39,844 nucleotides of DNA from Pimelobacter sp. (GCA_002698575.1 NZZG01000162.1:1-39844), one strand, 5' to 3'; counted from the first letter of the stretch, positions 14,830 through 24,627 are shown. Numbers and translations: made by a program. The notes: generated by a model from the sequence alone, not told the origin.

Positions 14830-16609
14830 CAGTGCTCCCGCCCGCCTCATCTTCTAGTCCGGATGAGGTGTCCCGTTCAGTTCTCTCCCTGAGCAAGGTG
14901 TCGCGACCCTCCATGTCGGGAGCATCGGCGAATTTGCCGTCACGCGCGGCGGCGTTGTCGTCGAGCTCGATCGCGGCGATCTTGGGGTGGTGTAGGTCGA
15001 AGGCCGGCGACTCGGAGCGGATCCGCGGAATCGAGTGGAAGTTGTGGCGCGGCGGCGGGCAGCTGGTGGCCCACTCGAGCGAGCGCCCCCAGCCCCATGG
15101 GTCGTCGACTTCGACCAGTGGGGCGTTGCGCGAGATATGGACGTTGTAGAAGAACGGCAGCATCGAGGCGCCGAGTAAGAAGGACCCGACTGTCGAGATC
15201 TGGTTGAGCACGGTCCAGCCGTCGCTGGCCAGATAGTCGGCGTAGCGGCGCGGCATGCCTTCGACGCCCAGCCAGTGCTGGACCAGAAACGTGGTGTGGA
15301 ACCCCACGAACAGCAACCAGAAGTGGAGCTTGCCAAGCCGCTCGTCGAGCATCCGCCCGGTGAACTTGGGCCACCAGAAGTAGAACCCGGCAAACATCGC
15401 GAACACGACGGTGCCGAAGACGGTGTAGTGGAAGTGGGCGACCACGAAGTAGGAGTCGGAGACGTGAAAGTCGAGGGGCGGGCTGGCCAGGATGATGCCC
15501 GTCAGTCCACCGAAGAGGAACGTGGTGAGGAAGCCGATTGACCACAGCATGGGCGTGTCCATCGAAATGGACCCGCCCCACATCGTGCCGATCCAGTTGA
15601 AGAACTTCACACCTGTCGGGACGGCGATCAGGAACGTCATGCCCGAGAAGAACGGCAGGTTCACCGCGCCTGTGACGAACATGTGGTGGGCCCACACCGC
15701 GATTGAGAGGATCGCGATGCCAATGGTGGCGCCGACCAAGCCCACGTAGCCGAACAGCGGTTTGCGGCTGAAGACCGGGAGGATCTCGGTCACGATGCCG
15801 AAGAACGGCAGGGCGATGATGTAGACCTCGGGGTGCCCGAAGAACCAGAACAGGTGCTGCCACAAGATCGCGCCGCCGTGAGCGGTGTCGAAGACGTGCG
15901 CCCCGAGTTGACGGTCTGCCGCTAGGGACAGCAGCGCGCCTCCGAAGATCGGGAAGGCGATGAGGACGAGCACGCTGGTCACCAACGTGTTCCAGACGAA
16001 CAGCGGCATCCGGAACATCGTCATGCCCGGTGCGCGCATGCAGATGATGGTTGTGATGAAGTTGACCGCACCCAGGATCGTGCCGAGCCCGGAGAGCCAC
16101 AGACCCATGACCCACAAGTTGCCGCCGACCCCGGGGGAGCGCACCGAGTCCGAGAGCGGCGTGTAGGCGAACCATCCGAAGTCCGCCGCACCGCCCGGCG
16201 TCACGAGACCCGCGATCACGATCAGCGCCCCGAACAGGTACATCCAGTACGCCATCATGTTCAGCCGCGGGAACGCGACGTCAGGCGAGCCGATCTGCAG
16301 GGGCATCATCACGTTGGCGAACCCGGCGAACAGCGGGGTCGCGAACAGCAGCAACATGATCGTGCCGTGCATGGTGAACATCTGGTTGTAGAGCTCTTCA
16401 TTGACGACCTGGCTGCCAGGGAATGCGAGTTCCGAGCGGATGACCAGCGCCATCACTCCGGCCAGGCAGAACATGATGAAGGAGGTGATGAGGTACAGCT
16501 TGCCGATGACCTTGTGGTCTGTGGTGGTGAGGACCTTGACCAGGGTCTCGCCGAGCGGCTTCCGGGTGTCGACTTTGTGACCGGGCTGCGGGGTGGCGTA
16601 TGTCGTCAT
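14813..16609 (-). CDS. ctaD: Cytochrome c oxidase (aa3-type) subunit I
   Basis: This 598-residue heme-copper oxidase subunit has about 12 membrane helices. Metal ligands are complete: low-spin heme H81 (MHGTIM) and H394, CuB H259 (GHPEVY, with cross-link Y263), H308-H309 (AHHMF), and high-spin heme H392 (AHFHYT). Proton routes are present: D110 ([11 protein letters not shown]) and E261 for the D-channel, K335 (PTGVKFFNW) for the K-channel. The start is the ATG at 16609, with AAGGA upstream; a longer in-frame extension overlaps the TauE gene and is not protein-like. No subunit II or III gene lies nearby, so it must borrow them from the chromosome or act as a spare subunit. It sits in the leftward run behind the rhodanese and TauE genes. 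Confidence 0.95.
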   Translation of the reverse strand: MTTYATPQPGHKVDTRKPLGETLVKVLTTTDHKVIGKLYLITSFIMFCLAGVMALVIRSELAFPGSQVVNEELYNQMFTMHGTIMLLLFATPLFAGFANVMMPLQIGSPDVAFPRLNMMAYWMYLFGALIVIAGLVTPGGAADFGWFAYTPLSDSVRSPGVGGNLWVMGLWLSGLGTILGAVNFITTIICMRAPGMTMFRMPLFVWNTLVTSVLVLIAFPIFGGALLSLAADRQLGAHVFDTAHGGAILWQHLFWFFGHPEVYIIALPFFGIVTEILPVFSRKPLFGYVGLVGATIGIAILSIAVWAHHMFVTGAVNLPFFSGMTFLIAVPTGVKFFNWIGTMWGGSISMDTPMLWSIGFLTTFLFGGLTGIILASPPLDFHVSDSYFVVAHFHYTVFGTVVFAMFAGFYFWWPKFTGRMLDERLGKLHFWLLFVGFHTTFLVQHWLGVEGMPRRYADYLASDGWTVLNQISTVGSFLLGASMLPFFYNVHISRNAPLVEVDDPWGWGRSLEWATSCPPPRHNFHSIPRIRSESPAFDLHHPKIAAIELDDNAAARDGKFADAPDMEGRDTLLRERTERDTSSGLEDEAGGSTDDLHR

Positions 16610-16661
16610 GGTCAAGAGTCCTTCGCTTGGACAGTGCTTGTGGAACCGATTGCGATGACGG

Positions 16662-17915
16662 CTATGAGCCAGATGGCAGTTCAGCGGTGAGGTCTGCGTA
16701 TCCGCCTCCGTTGAGGAGTTCGACGAAGCCGAGGTCCGCCATTCGTCCAATGGCCGTGGTCGATCGGTTGCCGGAGGCGCAGTAGACGACGTAGGTGCTG
16801 TCGGCGTCGAGGGTCGCAATCTCTTCATCGAACGTGGGGGAGGACAGGTCGATGTTGAGTGCACCGCCGAGATGTCCCGATGCGAACTCCTCGGGAGTGC
16901 GGACGTCGATGAGCGTGGCTCCTGCGGCGACGGCGGCTCGTGCCTGGGCAGGTTGGACGATGTCGGTCGATATCTGGGTCGGCGACGACTCATCAGATGC
17001 GGGCGACGATGAGTCGGCATGGGTTAGCCCGTCGATGCTCTGCCACGCTGTGTATACGGCGACGAGGACAAGCAGGGAGGAAAATCCGAGCTTGAGCTGA
17101 CGTGCCGGGAGTCGATCGGCGACTCGTTTGCCTGCCAGAGTTGCAACCATGGCGGCAAGGGTGAAGGGAATGATCACGCCCCAGTCGAAGTGCGCGGTGG
17201 TCATCCGCGATGCCAGGGAGGTCGCGGAGTTGAGCGCCACGATCATCAGGGATGTCCCGACGGCTTGGTGCATGGGCAGCCGGAGGACGAGGACGAGGGC
17301 TGGGACGATAACGAAGCCACCCCCGACGCCAAAGAAGCCGGTCAGCAGTCCGACGCCGAGGGCGACCATGACGATAGCAACCGCAGAGGGTCGTTGCGTC
17401 TCGCCCGCAGAGGCTTCGTCCCGCTTGAGCAACGAGGTGGCAGCCGTTGAGTGACTTGACCGAGGCCCGATAGCCCCGGACCACTCTCGCTGCCGGTCCT
17501 GATCGGAAGGGGCGCGCGACTCGCGTCGGGGCGAGGAACGTTCGCTATGCCTTGTCTTCGATTGGTCGGCGACCATCGCGACAGCGGCGATCACCATCAG
17601 GACGGAGAAGCCCAAAAGAAGCACGTTCTCGTCCACACGGTGATTGAGGAAGCTCCCGAGCCAGGTCGCGGGAAGGCCGACGGCGCCGAAGGTCAAGCCC
17701 ATTCCCCATTTAACCCGATGCGCTGAGAGGTAGGAGAGGACTCCGACGGCAGCAGTCAGCCCGACGATGACCAAGCTGCTGGTGGTCGCGTCCTGGGCTC
17801 GTTGTCCGACGACGTAGACGAGAGCGGGCACGGTGAGGATGGCGCCTCCGCCGCCAAGGCCTCCCAGCACCGCGCCGATCAGCAGTCCGAGTAGCAGAAT
17901 CCAGACGACATCCAT
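16662..17915 (-). CDS. TauE/SafE anion exporter fused to a C-terminal rhodanese
   Basis: This 417-residue fusion starts with a TauE/SafE permease. Its first half is residues 1-118 with [15 protein letters not shown], its second half 176-292 with [21 protein letters not shown] long hydrophilic loop (119-175) links them. After a Ser/Pro linker, residues 318-417 form a rhodanese domain with [19 protein letters not shown] and catalytic Cys379 in the loop CASGNRS. The permease would export sulfite or a related sulfur anion, and the rhodanese would handle sulfane sulfur at the membrane face. The start overlaps the stop of the upstream rhodanese (TGATG). TauE is a standard member of persulfide-detoxifying operons such as the staphylococcal cst operon. 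Confidence 0.88.
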   Translation of the reverse strand: MDVVWILLLGLLIGAVLGGLGGGGAILTVPALVYVVGQRAQDATTSSLVIVGLTAAVGVLSYLSAHRVKWGMGLTFGAVGLPATWLGSFLNHRVDENVLLLGFSVLMVIAAVAMVADQSKTRHSERSSPRRESRAPSDQDRQREWSGAIGPRSSHSTAATSLLKRDEASAGETQRPSAVAIVMVALGVGLLTGFFGVGGGFVIVPALVLVLRLPMHQAVGTSLMIVALNSATSLASRMTTAHFDWGVIIPFTLAAMVATLAGKRVADRLPARQLKLGFSSLLVLVAVYTAWQSIDGLTHADSSSPASDESSPTQISTDIVQPAQARAAVAAGATLIDVRTPEEFASGHLGGALNIDLSSPTFDEEIATLDADSTYVVYCASGNRSTTAIGRMADLGFVELLNGGGYADLTAELPSGS

Positions 17916-18283
17916 CAGACGGTGCCGGGCTCTCCACGGTCGTCGACCGTGGGTAGGCCGGCGTCATGCCAGGCGTTCATGCCACCGGCCATGTTGACGA
18001 CGTCGTGTCCTGACTTGAGGAGCTCTAGGGCTGCCTTCGATGAGCGGTTGCCAGAGCGGCACACGGCGACGATCGGAGAGTGGGTGGGGATCGAGGCCGG
18101 GTTCAAGTCTCCAAGCGGCATGTGGATGGCTCCCTCGATGTGTCCGGATGCCCATTCATTGGGCTCGCGGACGTCGAGCAGGAGCGCGCCATTCTCGGCA
18201 AGCTCACGAGCTTGGTGCGTGTCGACGTCCCGCACCTGGGTGATGACCACCGAGGGCGAGCTGTTCTCGTTGTTGCTGGTCAT
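17915..18283 (-). CDS. Single-domain rhodanese (sulfurtransferase)
   Basis: This 122-residue cytoplasmic protein has one rhodanese domain: LLLDVREPNEWASGHIEGAIHMPLGDL followed by the active loop CRSGNRSS with Cys75. It would move sulfane sulfur between low-molecular-weight thiols and proteins. The ATG at 18283 overlaps the gntR stop by four bases (ATGA), and its own stop overlaps the TauE-rhodanese start by one base, so gntR, rhodanese and tauE form one translation-coupled unit. A longer in-frame reading from 18403 lies inside gntR and is rejected. Confidence 0.9.
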   Translation of the reverse strand: MTSNNENSSPSVVITQVRDVDTHQARELAENGALLLDVREPNEWASGHIEGAIHMPLGDLNPASIPTHSPIVAVCRSGNRSSKAALELLKSGHDVVNMAGGMNAWHDAGLPTVDDRGEPGTV

Positions 18284-19092
18284 CGCGACTCCCGTTGGAG
18301 GCTGGCGTACTGGCGGTCCGAAACGGTCATCGCGACCCGGTCGGAAGAGGTGAAGTCGGTGTGCAGGTTGAACCGATCGCCGCGTACCACGGTCTGGCGC
18401 CACTCCACGGGCTGACCGCGAAGCTCGCCGACCCGGTCGATTGCCAGCGCCGCGCTGGAGTCGGGGATCTCGAGGAGGACTCGCTCTGCGGCGGTAGGAA
18501 TGACCGCGCGGGCCTCTTCGTGGCCGCCAGTGAGCCGGACGTCGCAGCGGCGGTCGAGTTCGCGGTAGAGCGATGTCTGCGTGAAGTCAGCGTCGAGCAG
18601 AGGAGCGGCGATGCGCGCAGGAATCCACACCCGGTCCATGGCGAGGGGCGTCTCGTCTGCGAGCCGGATTCGTTCAAGGTAGATGAGCGGTGTCGACTCC
18701 TCGAGACCCAATCGAAACGCAACCGTCCCGTCGGCGCGAGCGTCGAGCGTCCGCACGATGCTGCGTTGGTGGTGCCCCGAGGCTTCAACGGACGAGAAGA
18801 GGCTGTAGAGGGCGCCCTGCGGCTGGGTGATCTCGCTGTCAGCGACTTTCGGCGCCCGGCCCCGGGCGGCATCGACGAGACCGGACTCGCGCAGACGTCG
18901 TAGCGCCTCACGGACGGTATGGCGGCTGACCGCGTACTCCTGCACCAGAGCCATCTCTCCAGGGAACGCGTCCGCGAACTCACCTGAGCGCAGTCGACGC
19001 TCGAGGTCATCCTTGATTTGGGCCCACAGAGGAAGGGCACTCGAGCGGTCGACGGGGCGTCCTCTGGGAGCCGGCCTGCGATGGTCAACCAC
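18280..19092 (-). CDS. GntR/HutC-family regulator with UTRA ligand domain
   Basis: This 270-residue regulator has a winged helix at about 20-85 (LPLWAQIKDDLERRL and SRHTVREALRRLRESGLV) and a UTRA effector domain at about 100-265. It probably represses both divergent units from the palindrome at 19152-19163. The GTG at 19092 is preceded by AAAGGTG at six bases. Its effector is unknown; the gene context argues for a sulfur compound or a thiol metabolite, although most characterised UTRA domains bind small organic acids or sugars. It is the first gene of the leftward operon. Confidence 0.88.
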   Translation of the reverse strand: MVDHRRPAPRGRPVDRSSALPLWAQIKDDLERRLRSGEFADAFPGEMALVQEYAVSRHTVREALRRLRESGLVDAARGRAPKVADSEITQPQGALYSLFSSVEASGHHQRSIVRTLDARADGTVAFRLGLEESTPLIYLERIRLADETPLAMDRVWIPARIAAPLLDADFTQTSLYRELDRRCDVRLTGGHEEARAVIPTAAERVLLEIPDSSAALAIDRVGELRGQPVEWRQTVVRGDRFNLHTDFTSSDRVAMTVSDRQYASLQRESR

Positions 19093-19117
19093 GGTCGCAC
19101 CTTTCTCATGGATCGGG

Positions 19118-19147
19118 TTGCCCTGACGTGGGCGTCCCGCGTACTGT
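19118..19147 (+). promoter_or_regulatory. Candidate promoter of the PDO-SQR-cyd unit
   Basis: TTGCCC (19118-19123) and TACTGT (19142-19147) are separated by 18 bases. Transcription would start near 19154, inside the GntR palindrome, so repressor binding would block initiation. Both hexamers depart from consensus, so this is tentative. Confidence 0.35.
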
Positions 19148-19151
19148 CGAA

Positions 19152-19163
19152 ATGTACGTACAT
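19152..19163. promoter_or_regulatory. GntR-type palindromic operator
   Basis: ATGTACGTACAT is a perfect 12-bp palindrome in the 96-base gap between gntR and the PDO gene, and half-site-like GTAC sequences flank it on both sides. GntR/HutC regulators bind short GT-N-TA-N-AC style palindromes, which this matches. It is the only strong palindrome in the gap and lies 26 bases before the PDO start codon. Confidence 0.6.
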
Positions 19164-19188
19164 CCGTACCCGAGCGCAAGGAGTGGCC

Positions 19189-20550
19189 ATGCTTGACGTC
19201 GAGGTGCTCGACACCAGCGACCTGGGTGACCGCAGCTACGTCGCCCATGACGGCACGACGGCAGTCGTCATTGACCCGCAGCGCGACATCGACCGAGTTG
19301 AGAAGGTGCTGACGGAGCGGCGCCTCACGTGCGTGGCGGTTCTGGAGACCCACATGCACAACGACTATGTGACCGGCGGCCTGGAGTTGGCCCGGCGCAG
19401 CGAGGCAGACTACGTCGTCAACGCCGCTGACCCGGTGGAGTTCGTCCGCGAGCCCATTCGGGACGGGGAGCAGCTGACCTTCGGTCGGATCCGGTTCACC
19501 GCCATGGCGACGCCTGGGCACACCGTGACCCACCTGTCGTACTTCGCCGAGGACCTCGACGAGCAGTCCGCGCCCGCCGTGTTTACCGGCGGGTCCCTGC
19601 TGTATGGATCGGTCGGGCGTACCGATCTGGTCGACACCGAGCGCACCGATGAGCTCACCAGAGCCCAGTTCCGCTCCGCAAGACGCCTCGGTGAGCTCCC
19701 CGGGCATGCACGTGTGTTCCCCACCCACGGGTTCGGCAGCTTCTGCTCCTCGGGCTCGGCCGCAGGCGGGGACGCCTCGACCATCGCAGAGGAGCGCGAG
19801 CGCAACGACGCCCTGACCGCCACCGACGAGGACACCTTCGTCGAGACGCTCATTGCGAACTTGACCGCCTACCCCGCTTACTACGCCCACATGGGTGCTC
19901 GGAACCTGCAGGGTCCAGGTCCGATCGACCTCTCCGCACCTGAGATGGTCGACGCTGCCCAACTTCGCAAACGGCTCGAGGCGCGCGAGTGGGTCGTCGA
20001 CCTACGCACCCGTACCGCCTACGCCTCCGCACACCTGGAGGGCAGCATCGGCATCGAGCTCGGCAATCAGTTCTCGACCTACCTCGGCTGGCTGATGCCG
20101 TGGGGCAGCGCCCTGACTCTCATCGGCGAGAGCGCCGAGCAGGTCGAGGACGCCCAGCGCCAGCTCGTGCGCATCGGGATCGACCGCCCCGATGCGGCCG
20201 CGATCGGCTCGCCGAACGACCTGGCTACGAGCGACGACCAGGTCGAGACCTACCCGCGCGTCGGCTTCGCCGAGCTTGCCGCGCTCTCCGATGCCGACCG
20301 GTCGCAGCTCACCGTCCTCGACACCCGCCGCGACGACGAACGAGCCCAAGGTGGCATCGAAGGCTCTACCCACATCCCCCTGCACCAGCTTCTCGACCGC
20401 ATTGACGAGGTCCCTTCTGGACCGCTGTGGATCCACTGCGCCAGCGGATTCCGCGCTTCGATTGCTGCCAGCCTCCTGGCCCGCGCCGGGCACGAGGTCA
20501 CCCACATCGACGACGACTACGCCAAGAGCGACGAGCTCGGCCTCACCTGA
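19189..20550 (+). CDS. CstB-like persulfide dioxygenase with pseudo-rhodanese and rhodanese domains
   Basis: This 453-residue protein has the three-part CstB layout. The N-terminal metallo-beta-lactamase/ETHE1-type domain (1-245) has H55 and H57 in THMHNDYVTGG and H111 in PGHTVTH. A middle rhodanese-like domain (about 255-335) lacks a catalytic Cys (VVDLRTRTAYASAHLEG with no Cys loop). The C-terminal rhodanese (about 355-450) has Cys417 in the loop CASGFRAS. It should oxidise glutathione- or mycothiol-like persulfide to sulfite. The usual third iron ligand, Asp in FTGD, is Gly here (FTGGSLLYGSVGRTDL), and the Asp-His of HxHxDH is Asp-Tyr, so iron chemistry may differ. The ATG at 19189 follows AAGGAGTGGCC. 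It is divergent from gntR and followed by SQR. Confidence 0.88.
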   Translation: MLDVEVLDTSDLGDRSYVAHDGTTAVVIDPQRDIDRVEKVLTERRLTCVAVLETHMHNDYVTGGLELARRSEADYVVNAADPVEFVREPIRDGEQLTFGRIRFTAMATPGHTVTHLSYFAEDLDEQSAPAVFTGGSLLYGSVGRTDLVDTERTDELTRAQFRSARRLGELPGHARVFPTHGFGSFCSSGSAAGGDASTIAEERERNDALTATDEDTFVETLIANLTAYPAYYAHMGARNLQGPGPIDLSAPEMVDAAQLRKRLEAREWVVDLRTRTAYASAHLEGSIGIELGNQFSTYLGWLMPWGSALTLIGESAEQVEDAQRQLVRIGIDRPDAAAIGSPNDLATSDDQVETYPRVGFAELAALSDADRSQLTVLDTRRDDERAQGGIEGSTHIPLHQLLDRIDEVPSGPLWIHCASGFRASIAASLLARAGHEVTHIDDDYAKSDELGLT

Positions 20551-20653
20551 GAGGCACCCTCCCCGAGCCGGTTCACGCCCATTCAGCGCGGACCGACTCG
20601 ACTCAAAGACGTAGCAGCACCCGGCAGCTCGAGACTCGACGAGGAGAACAACA

Positions 20654-21856
20654 ATGGGCAGCAAACAGCACTACGACGTACTCGTGATCGGCGCCGGCAC
20701 AGCTGGTGTCAGCGTGGCGGCCCGCTTGCGCCGCGCGGGTGCCGAGAAGGTCGGCATCCTCGACCCCGCTGAGGTCCACCACTACCAGCCGCTGTGGACA
20801 CTCATCGGCGCGGGCTGCGCCCCGGCCAAGGCGGCCCACCGGCCCATGGCTGACCTGATCCCCAAGGGCGTGGACTGGGTCCGTGACGCCGCCGTGGACA
20901 TCGACCCCGACGCCTCGACGGTCTCGACGCGATCGGGGGCGACGATCTCCTACGACCAGCTCGTCGTGTGCCCCGGAATTCAACTCGACTGGAACAAGAT
21001 CCCCGGTATGGCCGAGGCACTTACCGTCGACGGCGTCTCAAGCAACTACCGCTTCGACCTCACCGACAAGACCTGGTCCTCGATCCGGGCACTCAAGTCC
21101 GGCACCGCCGTCTTCACCATGCCCTCCGCTCCCATCAAGTGCGCTGGTGCGCCACAGAAGATCGCCTACCTCGCCGCCGACTACTGGCGCCAGCAGGGAC
21201 TGCTCGACGCCATCAGGGTCGTCCTCGTGCTGCCCACCCCCGGCATGTTCGGCGTCCCAGTCTTCGCCCAAGAGCTCGAACGAGTCGTGAAGCGCTACGG
21301 CATCGAGGTACACAAGAACAGCGAAGCAGTGGAGATCGACCCCACCGGCAAGCAGGTCGTCATCGCCGACAACGCCAACAGCACCAAGCAGTCGATCGAC
21401 TACGACTTCATGCACGTCGTGCCCCCGCAGTCGGCACCCGATTGGCTCAAGGCGACCCCGCTAGCGGCAGCCGAGAACCCTGGCGGATATGTCGACGTCG
21501 GCAAGAACACCATGCAGCACAATCGCTACCCCAACGTGTTCGCCCTCGGTGACGCCGGCTCGACCCCCAACTCCAAGACCGGCGCCGCGATCCGCAAGCA
21601 GGCTCCCGTCGTCGTCGAGAACCTCATCGCGACGCGGGCAGGGAAGAAGGCCAGCGCGCAGTACGGCGGGTACGCCTCATGCCCCCTGACTACGGCACGC
21701 AACAAGATGCTGCTTGCCGAGTTCGACTACACGATGGAACCCGCTCCCTCGATCCCGGTCATCGACACCACCAAGGAACGGCGCGACATGTGGTACCTCA
21801 AGCGCTACGGGCTTCCCGCGATGTACTGGAACCTGATGCTCAAGGGCCGAGCGTAG
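20654..21856 (+). CDS. sqr: Sulfide:quinone oxidoreductase (SQRDL-like)
   Basis: This 400-residue flavoprotein would oxidise sulfide at the membrane face, passing electrons to the quinone pool and sulfane sulfur to a thiol acceptor. The FAD-binding motif is VIGAGTAGVSVA (11-22). Conserved blocks are HHYQPLWTLIGAG (42-54), SAPIKCAGAPQKIAYLA with Cys163, the second flavin site FALGDAGSTPNSKTGAAIRKQ (296-316), and YGGYASCPLTT with Cys343. Two redox cysteines at these places match the mitochondrial-type SQR rather than three-cysteine forms. GAGGAG lies upstream of the ATG. It follows the PDO gene by 103 bases on the same strand, so its persulfide product would feed that enzyme. Confidence 0.92.
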   Translation: MGSKQHYDVLVIGAGTAGVSVAARLRRAGAEKVGILDPAEVHHYQPLWTLIGAGCAPAKAAHRPMADLIPKGVDWVRDAAVDIDPDASTVSTRSGATISYDQLVVCPGIQLDWNKIPGMAEALTVDGVSSNYRFDLTDKTWSSIRALKSGTAVFTMPSAPIKCAGAPQKIAYLAADYWRQQGLLDAIRVVLVLPTPGMFGVPVFAQELERVVKRYGIEVHKNSEAVEIDPTGKQVVIADNANSTKQSIDYDFMHVVPPQSAPDWLKATPLAAAENPGGYVDVGKNTMQHNRYPNVFALGDAGSTPNSKTGAAIRKQAPVVVENLIATRAGKKASAQYGGYASCPLTTARNKMLLAEFDYTMEPAPSIPVIDTTKERRDMWYLKRYGLPAMYWNLMLKGRA

Positions 21857-22117
21857 AAGCCCAACGGCATTCGGCTGACCTCAGAACGGAACTCCGTGCG
21901 CGTTGGCCAACGCCACCGCGTTCAGGACCCGACTCAAGAGCGTGTGCCGCGCGTCCGGTGGCGCCGTTTGCGCAGCTCCAGCGGCGTGAGCAGACGTCAT
22001 CGTGACGCGCCCATCGGAATGGTCCATAGGCCAAGTGGAACAACCGTTCAGCATCTCTCGTGACGTGTCTCGGTGGGCGGACAATGTGCCACGCTTCGAC
22101 AACCACAAGGATCCCAA

Positions 22118-23512
22118 ATGACTTTGCTCGAGGTTTCCCTCGCACTAGCCACGGACGAACCTGCGGGGCTCCTCCCCGCGCGTGAGCAGATGGCCCTGTC
22201 CCTGGGGTGGCACATCGTGCTGGCGTGTTTCGGAGTCGCATTGCCCACCATGATCTTCGTCTTCCACTGGCGAGGCCTCTACCGCGATGACGCGGTAGCG
22301 CTCGGACTCGCTAAACGGTGGGGGAAGGTCTCGGCAGTGCTCTTCGCGATCGGCGCCGTGTCGGGAACGGTGCTGAGCTTCGAAATGGGACTGCTGTGGC
22401 CGGGGCTGATGGGCACCTTCGGGGACGTCATCGGCCTGCCCTTCGCCTTCGAGGGGTTGTCGTTCTTCATCGAGGCGATCTTCTTGGGCATCTACCTGTA
22501 CGGGTGGGGGAGGATACCGCCCAAGCGGCATCTTCTGATGTTGATCCCGATGGGATTCTCCGGAATCGCGGGGACGTTCTTCATCCTGTCGGTCAATGCC
22601 TGGATGAACGACCCGACCGGGTTCCGGATCGTGGGCGGCGAGGTCGTCGACATCAACCCGTGGGCGGCGATGTTCAACGACCAAGTATGGCTTCAGTTCT
22701 TGCACATGTGGGTAGCCGCTTTCATGGTGGTCGGCTTTGTCATGGCCTCGGTCTATGCCGTCGGCATCCTGCGAGGTCGCGATGACTCTCATCACCGCCT
22801 CGGCTTCAAGGTCCCCTTCGCGTTCGCCTCGGTCGCTGCCGTGGCGCAGCCGCTGGTCGGGCATGTACTCGGACTTCGAGTCGCGGCAACCCAACCGGCG
22901 AAGTTGGCAGCCTTCGAGCTGGCTGCCGAGACCGAGAGCCCATCACCGCTGCGGATCGGGGGGCTGCTGATCGACGGTGAGGTCCGCTACAACTTCGACA
23001 TCCCCTACCTGGGCTCGATCATCGCCCGCAACTCCTTCACCAAACCCGTGCAGGGCCTGGACACGATTCCCTTGGAGGATCAACCGCCGATCAATATCGT
23101 CCATCTCGCATTCCAGGGCATGGTCGGCATCGGAACGCTCCTCGCACTTGCCGCCGTCGCCTACTGGCTGATGCGCTGGCGAGGCCGCGACCTGCTCGAA
23201 CGACGATGGTGGCTGCGCTTCGTCGCGTTGGCAGGCCCCTTGGCAGTAGTGGCGCTCGAGCTCGGTTGGATCGCGACCGAGGTCGGAAGACAACCCTGGG
23301 TGGTCTATGGCGTCATGCGAACCACCGAGGCCGCTGGTGAGAACTCGGGGCTGTGGTGGCTGCTCGGGGCGACGGTGGTCGTCTACGGGGCCATGACCGC
23401 CGGGGCGGTCGTCGTGCTGCGTTCAATGGCGCACAGGTGGCGCTCCGGTGAGGAAGACCTGCCGAGCCCTTACGGACCGCATCTGGCCGACGTGGAGCGA
23501 GCGCCGCGATGA
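22118..23512 (+). CDS. cydA: Cytochrome bd ubiquinol/menaquinol oxidase subunit I
   Basis: This 464-residue membrane protein carries the three hemes. Ligands are H32 (LGWHIVLACFG, heme b595 side), H196 (FLHMWVAAFM) and M335 (FQGMVGIG). The quinol-loop residues K262 and E267 (AKLAAFE) and the GRQPW motif (390-394) are present. The Q-loop is short. Oxidases of this class are much less sensitive to sulfide than heme-copper oxidases, which fits a place after SQR. The ATG at 22118 has AAGGATCC upstream. The stop overlaps the cydB start by four bases (ATGA). No cydCD heme exporter genes are in the window. The 261-base gap before it holds no gene I can support. Confidence 0.93.
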   Translation: MTLLEVSLALATDEPAGLLPAREQMALSLGWHIVLACFGVALPTMIFVFHWRGLYRDDAVALGLAKRWGKVSAVLFAIGAVSGTVLSFEMGLLWPGLMGTFGDVIGLPFAFEGLSFFIEAIFLGIYLYGWGRIPPKRHLLMLIPMGFSGIAGTFFILSVNAWMNDPTGFRIVGGEVVDINPWAAMFNDQVWLQFLHMWVAAFMVVGFVMASVYAVGILRGRDDSHHRLGFKVPFAFASVAAVAQPLVGHVLGLRVAATQPAKLAAFELAAETESPSPLRIGGLLIDGEVRYNFDIPYLGSIIARNSFTKPVQGLDTIPLEDQPPINIVHLAFQGMVGIGTLLALAAVAYWLMRWRGRDLLERRWWLRFVALAGPLAVVALELGWIATEVGRQPWVVYGVMRTTEAAGENSGLWWLLGATVVVYGAMTAGAVVVLRSMAHRWRSGEEDLPSPYGPHLADVERAPR

Positions 23513-24516
23513 CGTTGGCACTCGTGGTTGCGGCCGCCATGTTCGTCGGCATCCTTGCGTATGCCCTATTCGGCGGGGCCGACTTCGGTTCCGGCTTCTA
23601 TGACCTCACCGCAGGCGGGTCGCGCGGCGGAGCAGCGCTACGCACCCAGATCGACCACAGCATCGGACCGGTATGGGAAGCCAACCATGTGTGGTTGGTC
23701 TACGTGCTCGTCATTTGGTGGACAGCCTTTCCGACAGCGTTTGCTGCCACGATGAACACCTTGATCATCCCGATGCTCTTGGCGCTGCTCGGCATCGTGC
23801 TGCGGGGCGCGTCCTTCGTCTTTCGCAAGTACGCCGCCACTCTTGCTCAGGCGCGCGTCTTCGGGATCGTCTTCGCCGGCTCCTCGCTGATCACGCCGTT
23901 CTTTCTCGGAGCCGTAGTCGGCGCGATTGCCTCGGGACGCGTGCCCATCGAGGGTCGGGGAGACCTCATCGGAAGCTGGGTAACCCCTACCTCGATCATC
24001 GGCGGCGTCGTGGCCGTCGGGACGTGCTCCTTCCTTGCCGGGGTCTTCCTGGTTGCAGATGCAGCGCGAGCCGGATCAGTAGACCTCGAACATCGTCTGC
24101 GGCGGACCACGATCGGGGTGGGCGTCGCGACCGGCATGATCGTGCTCGGAGCGTTAGTGCCTCTGCGTGACGACGCACCCACCCTCGTCGAAGGTCTTCA
24201 AGGCCGCGCCGCCCCCCTGGTAGTGGTCTCGGCCCTGGCTGGCCTCGGGACCCTGCTCCTCCTCGGAGGTCGCCGCTACGCCGCAGCGCGCGTCACCGCG
24301 GTGGTCGCCGTCGCCGCCGTCGTCGCCGGCTGGGGCGTCGGGCAGTACCCGTGGATGCTGGTCGACGAGCTGCGTATCGAGGAGGCCGCGGGGGCGAGCG
24401 CCACCTTGGAGGCGCTGTTGGTCGTGGTGGGTTTGGCCGGTGTCCTCGTCCTGCCTTCCCTGGCCTATCTCTATCGACTGACCCAGACCGAACCCTGGGC
24501 GCACAGCAGTCATTGA
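23509..24516 (+). CDS. cydB: Cytochrome bd oxidase subunit II
   Basis: This 335-residue protein has about eight or nine membrane helices and is the structural partner of CydA. It begins MTLALVVAAAMFVGILAYALFGGADFGSGFYDL, and the GGADFGSG loop plus PVWEANHVWLVYVLVIWW are diagnostic of CydB. Translation is coupled to cydA through ATGA. The region after its stop (24517-24627) shows no terminator, so transcription may continue into the MshC-like gene. Confidence 0.93.
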   Translation: MTLALVVAAAMFVGILAYALFGGADFGSGFYDLTAGGSRGGAALRTQIDHSIGPVWEANHVWLVYVLVIWWTAFPTAFAATMNTLIIPMLLALLGIVLRGASFVFRKYAATLAQARVFGIVFAGSSLITPFFLGAVVGAIASGRVPIEGRGDLIGSWVTPTSIIGGVVAVGTCSFLAGVFLVADAARAGSVDLEHRLRRTTIGVGVATGMIVLGALVPLRDDAPTLVEGLQGRAAPLVVVSALAGLGTLLLLGGRRYAAARVTAVVAVAAVVAGWGVGQYPWMLVDELRIEEAAGASATLEALLVVVGLAGVLVLPSLAYLYRLTQTEPWAHSSH

Positions 24517-24627
24517 CTGCCATCGGCTCGTGGCTGCGGCTACATCGCCAGCGCGGCCATGCAGAGCGCTCACGATGAGGCCGAGGTGTCGCCGGGCTGA
24601 CGCTGGATGAGGTGAGAGAGTGTGAGG

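Noticed and set aside
16610..17020. N-terminal extension of the cytochrome oxidase frame
   Set aside because: The extension overlaps the TauE-rhodanese gene, is Pro/Ser/Arg-rich, and oxidase similarity begins at the ATG at 16609.
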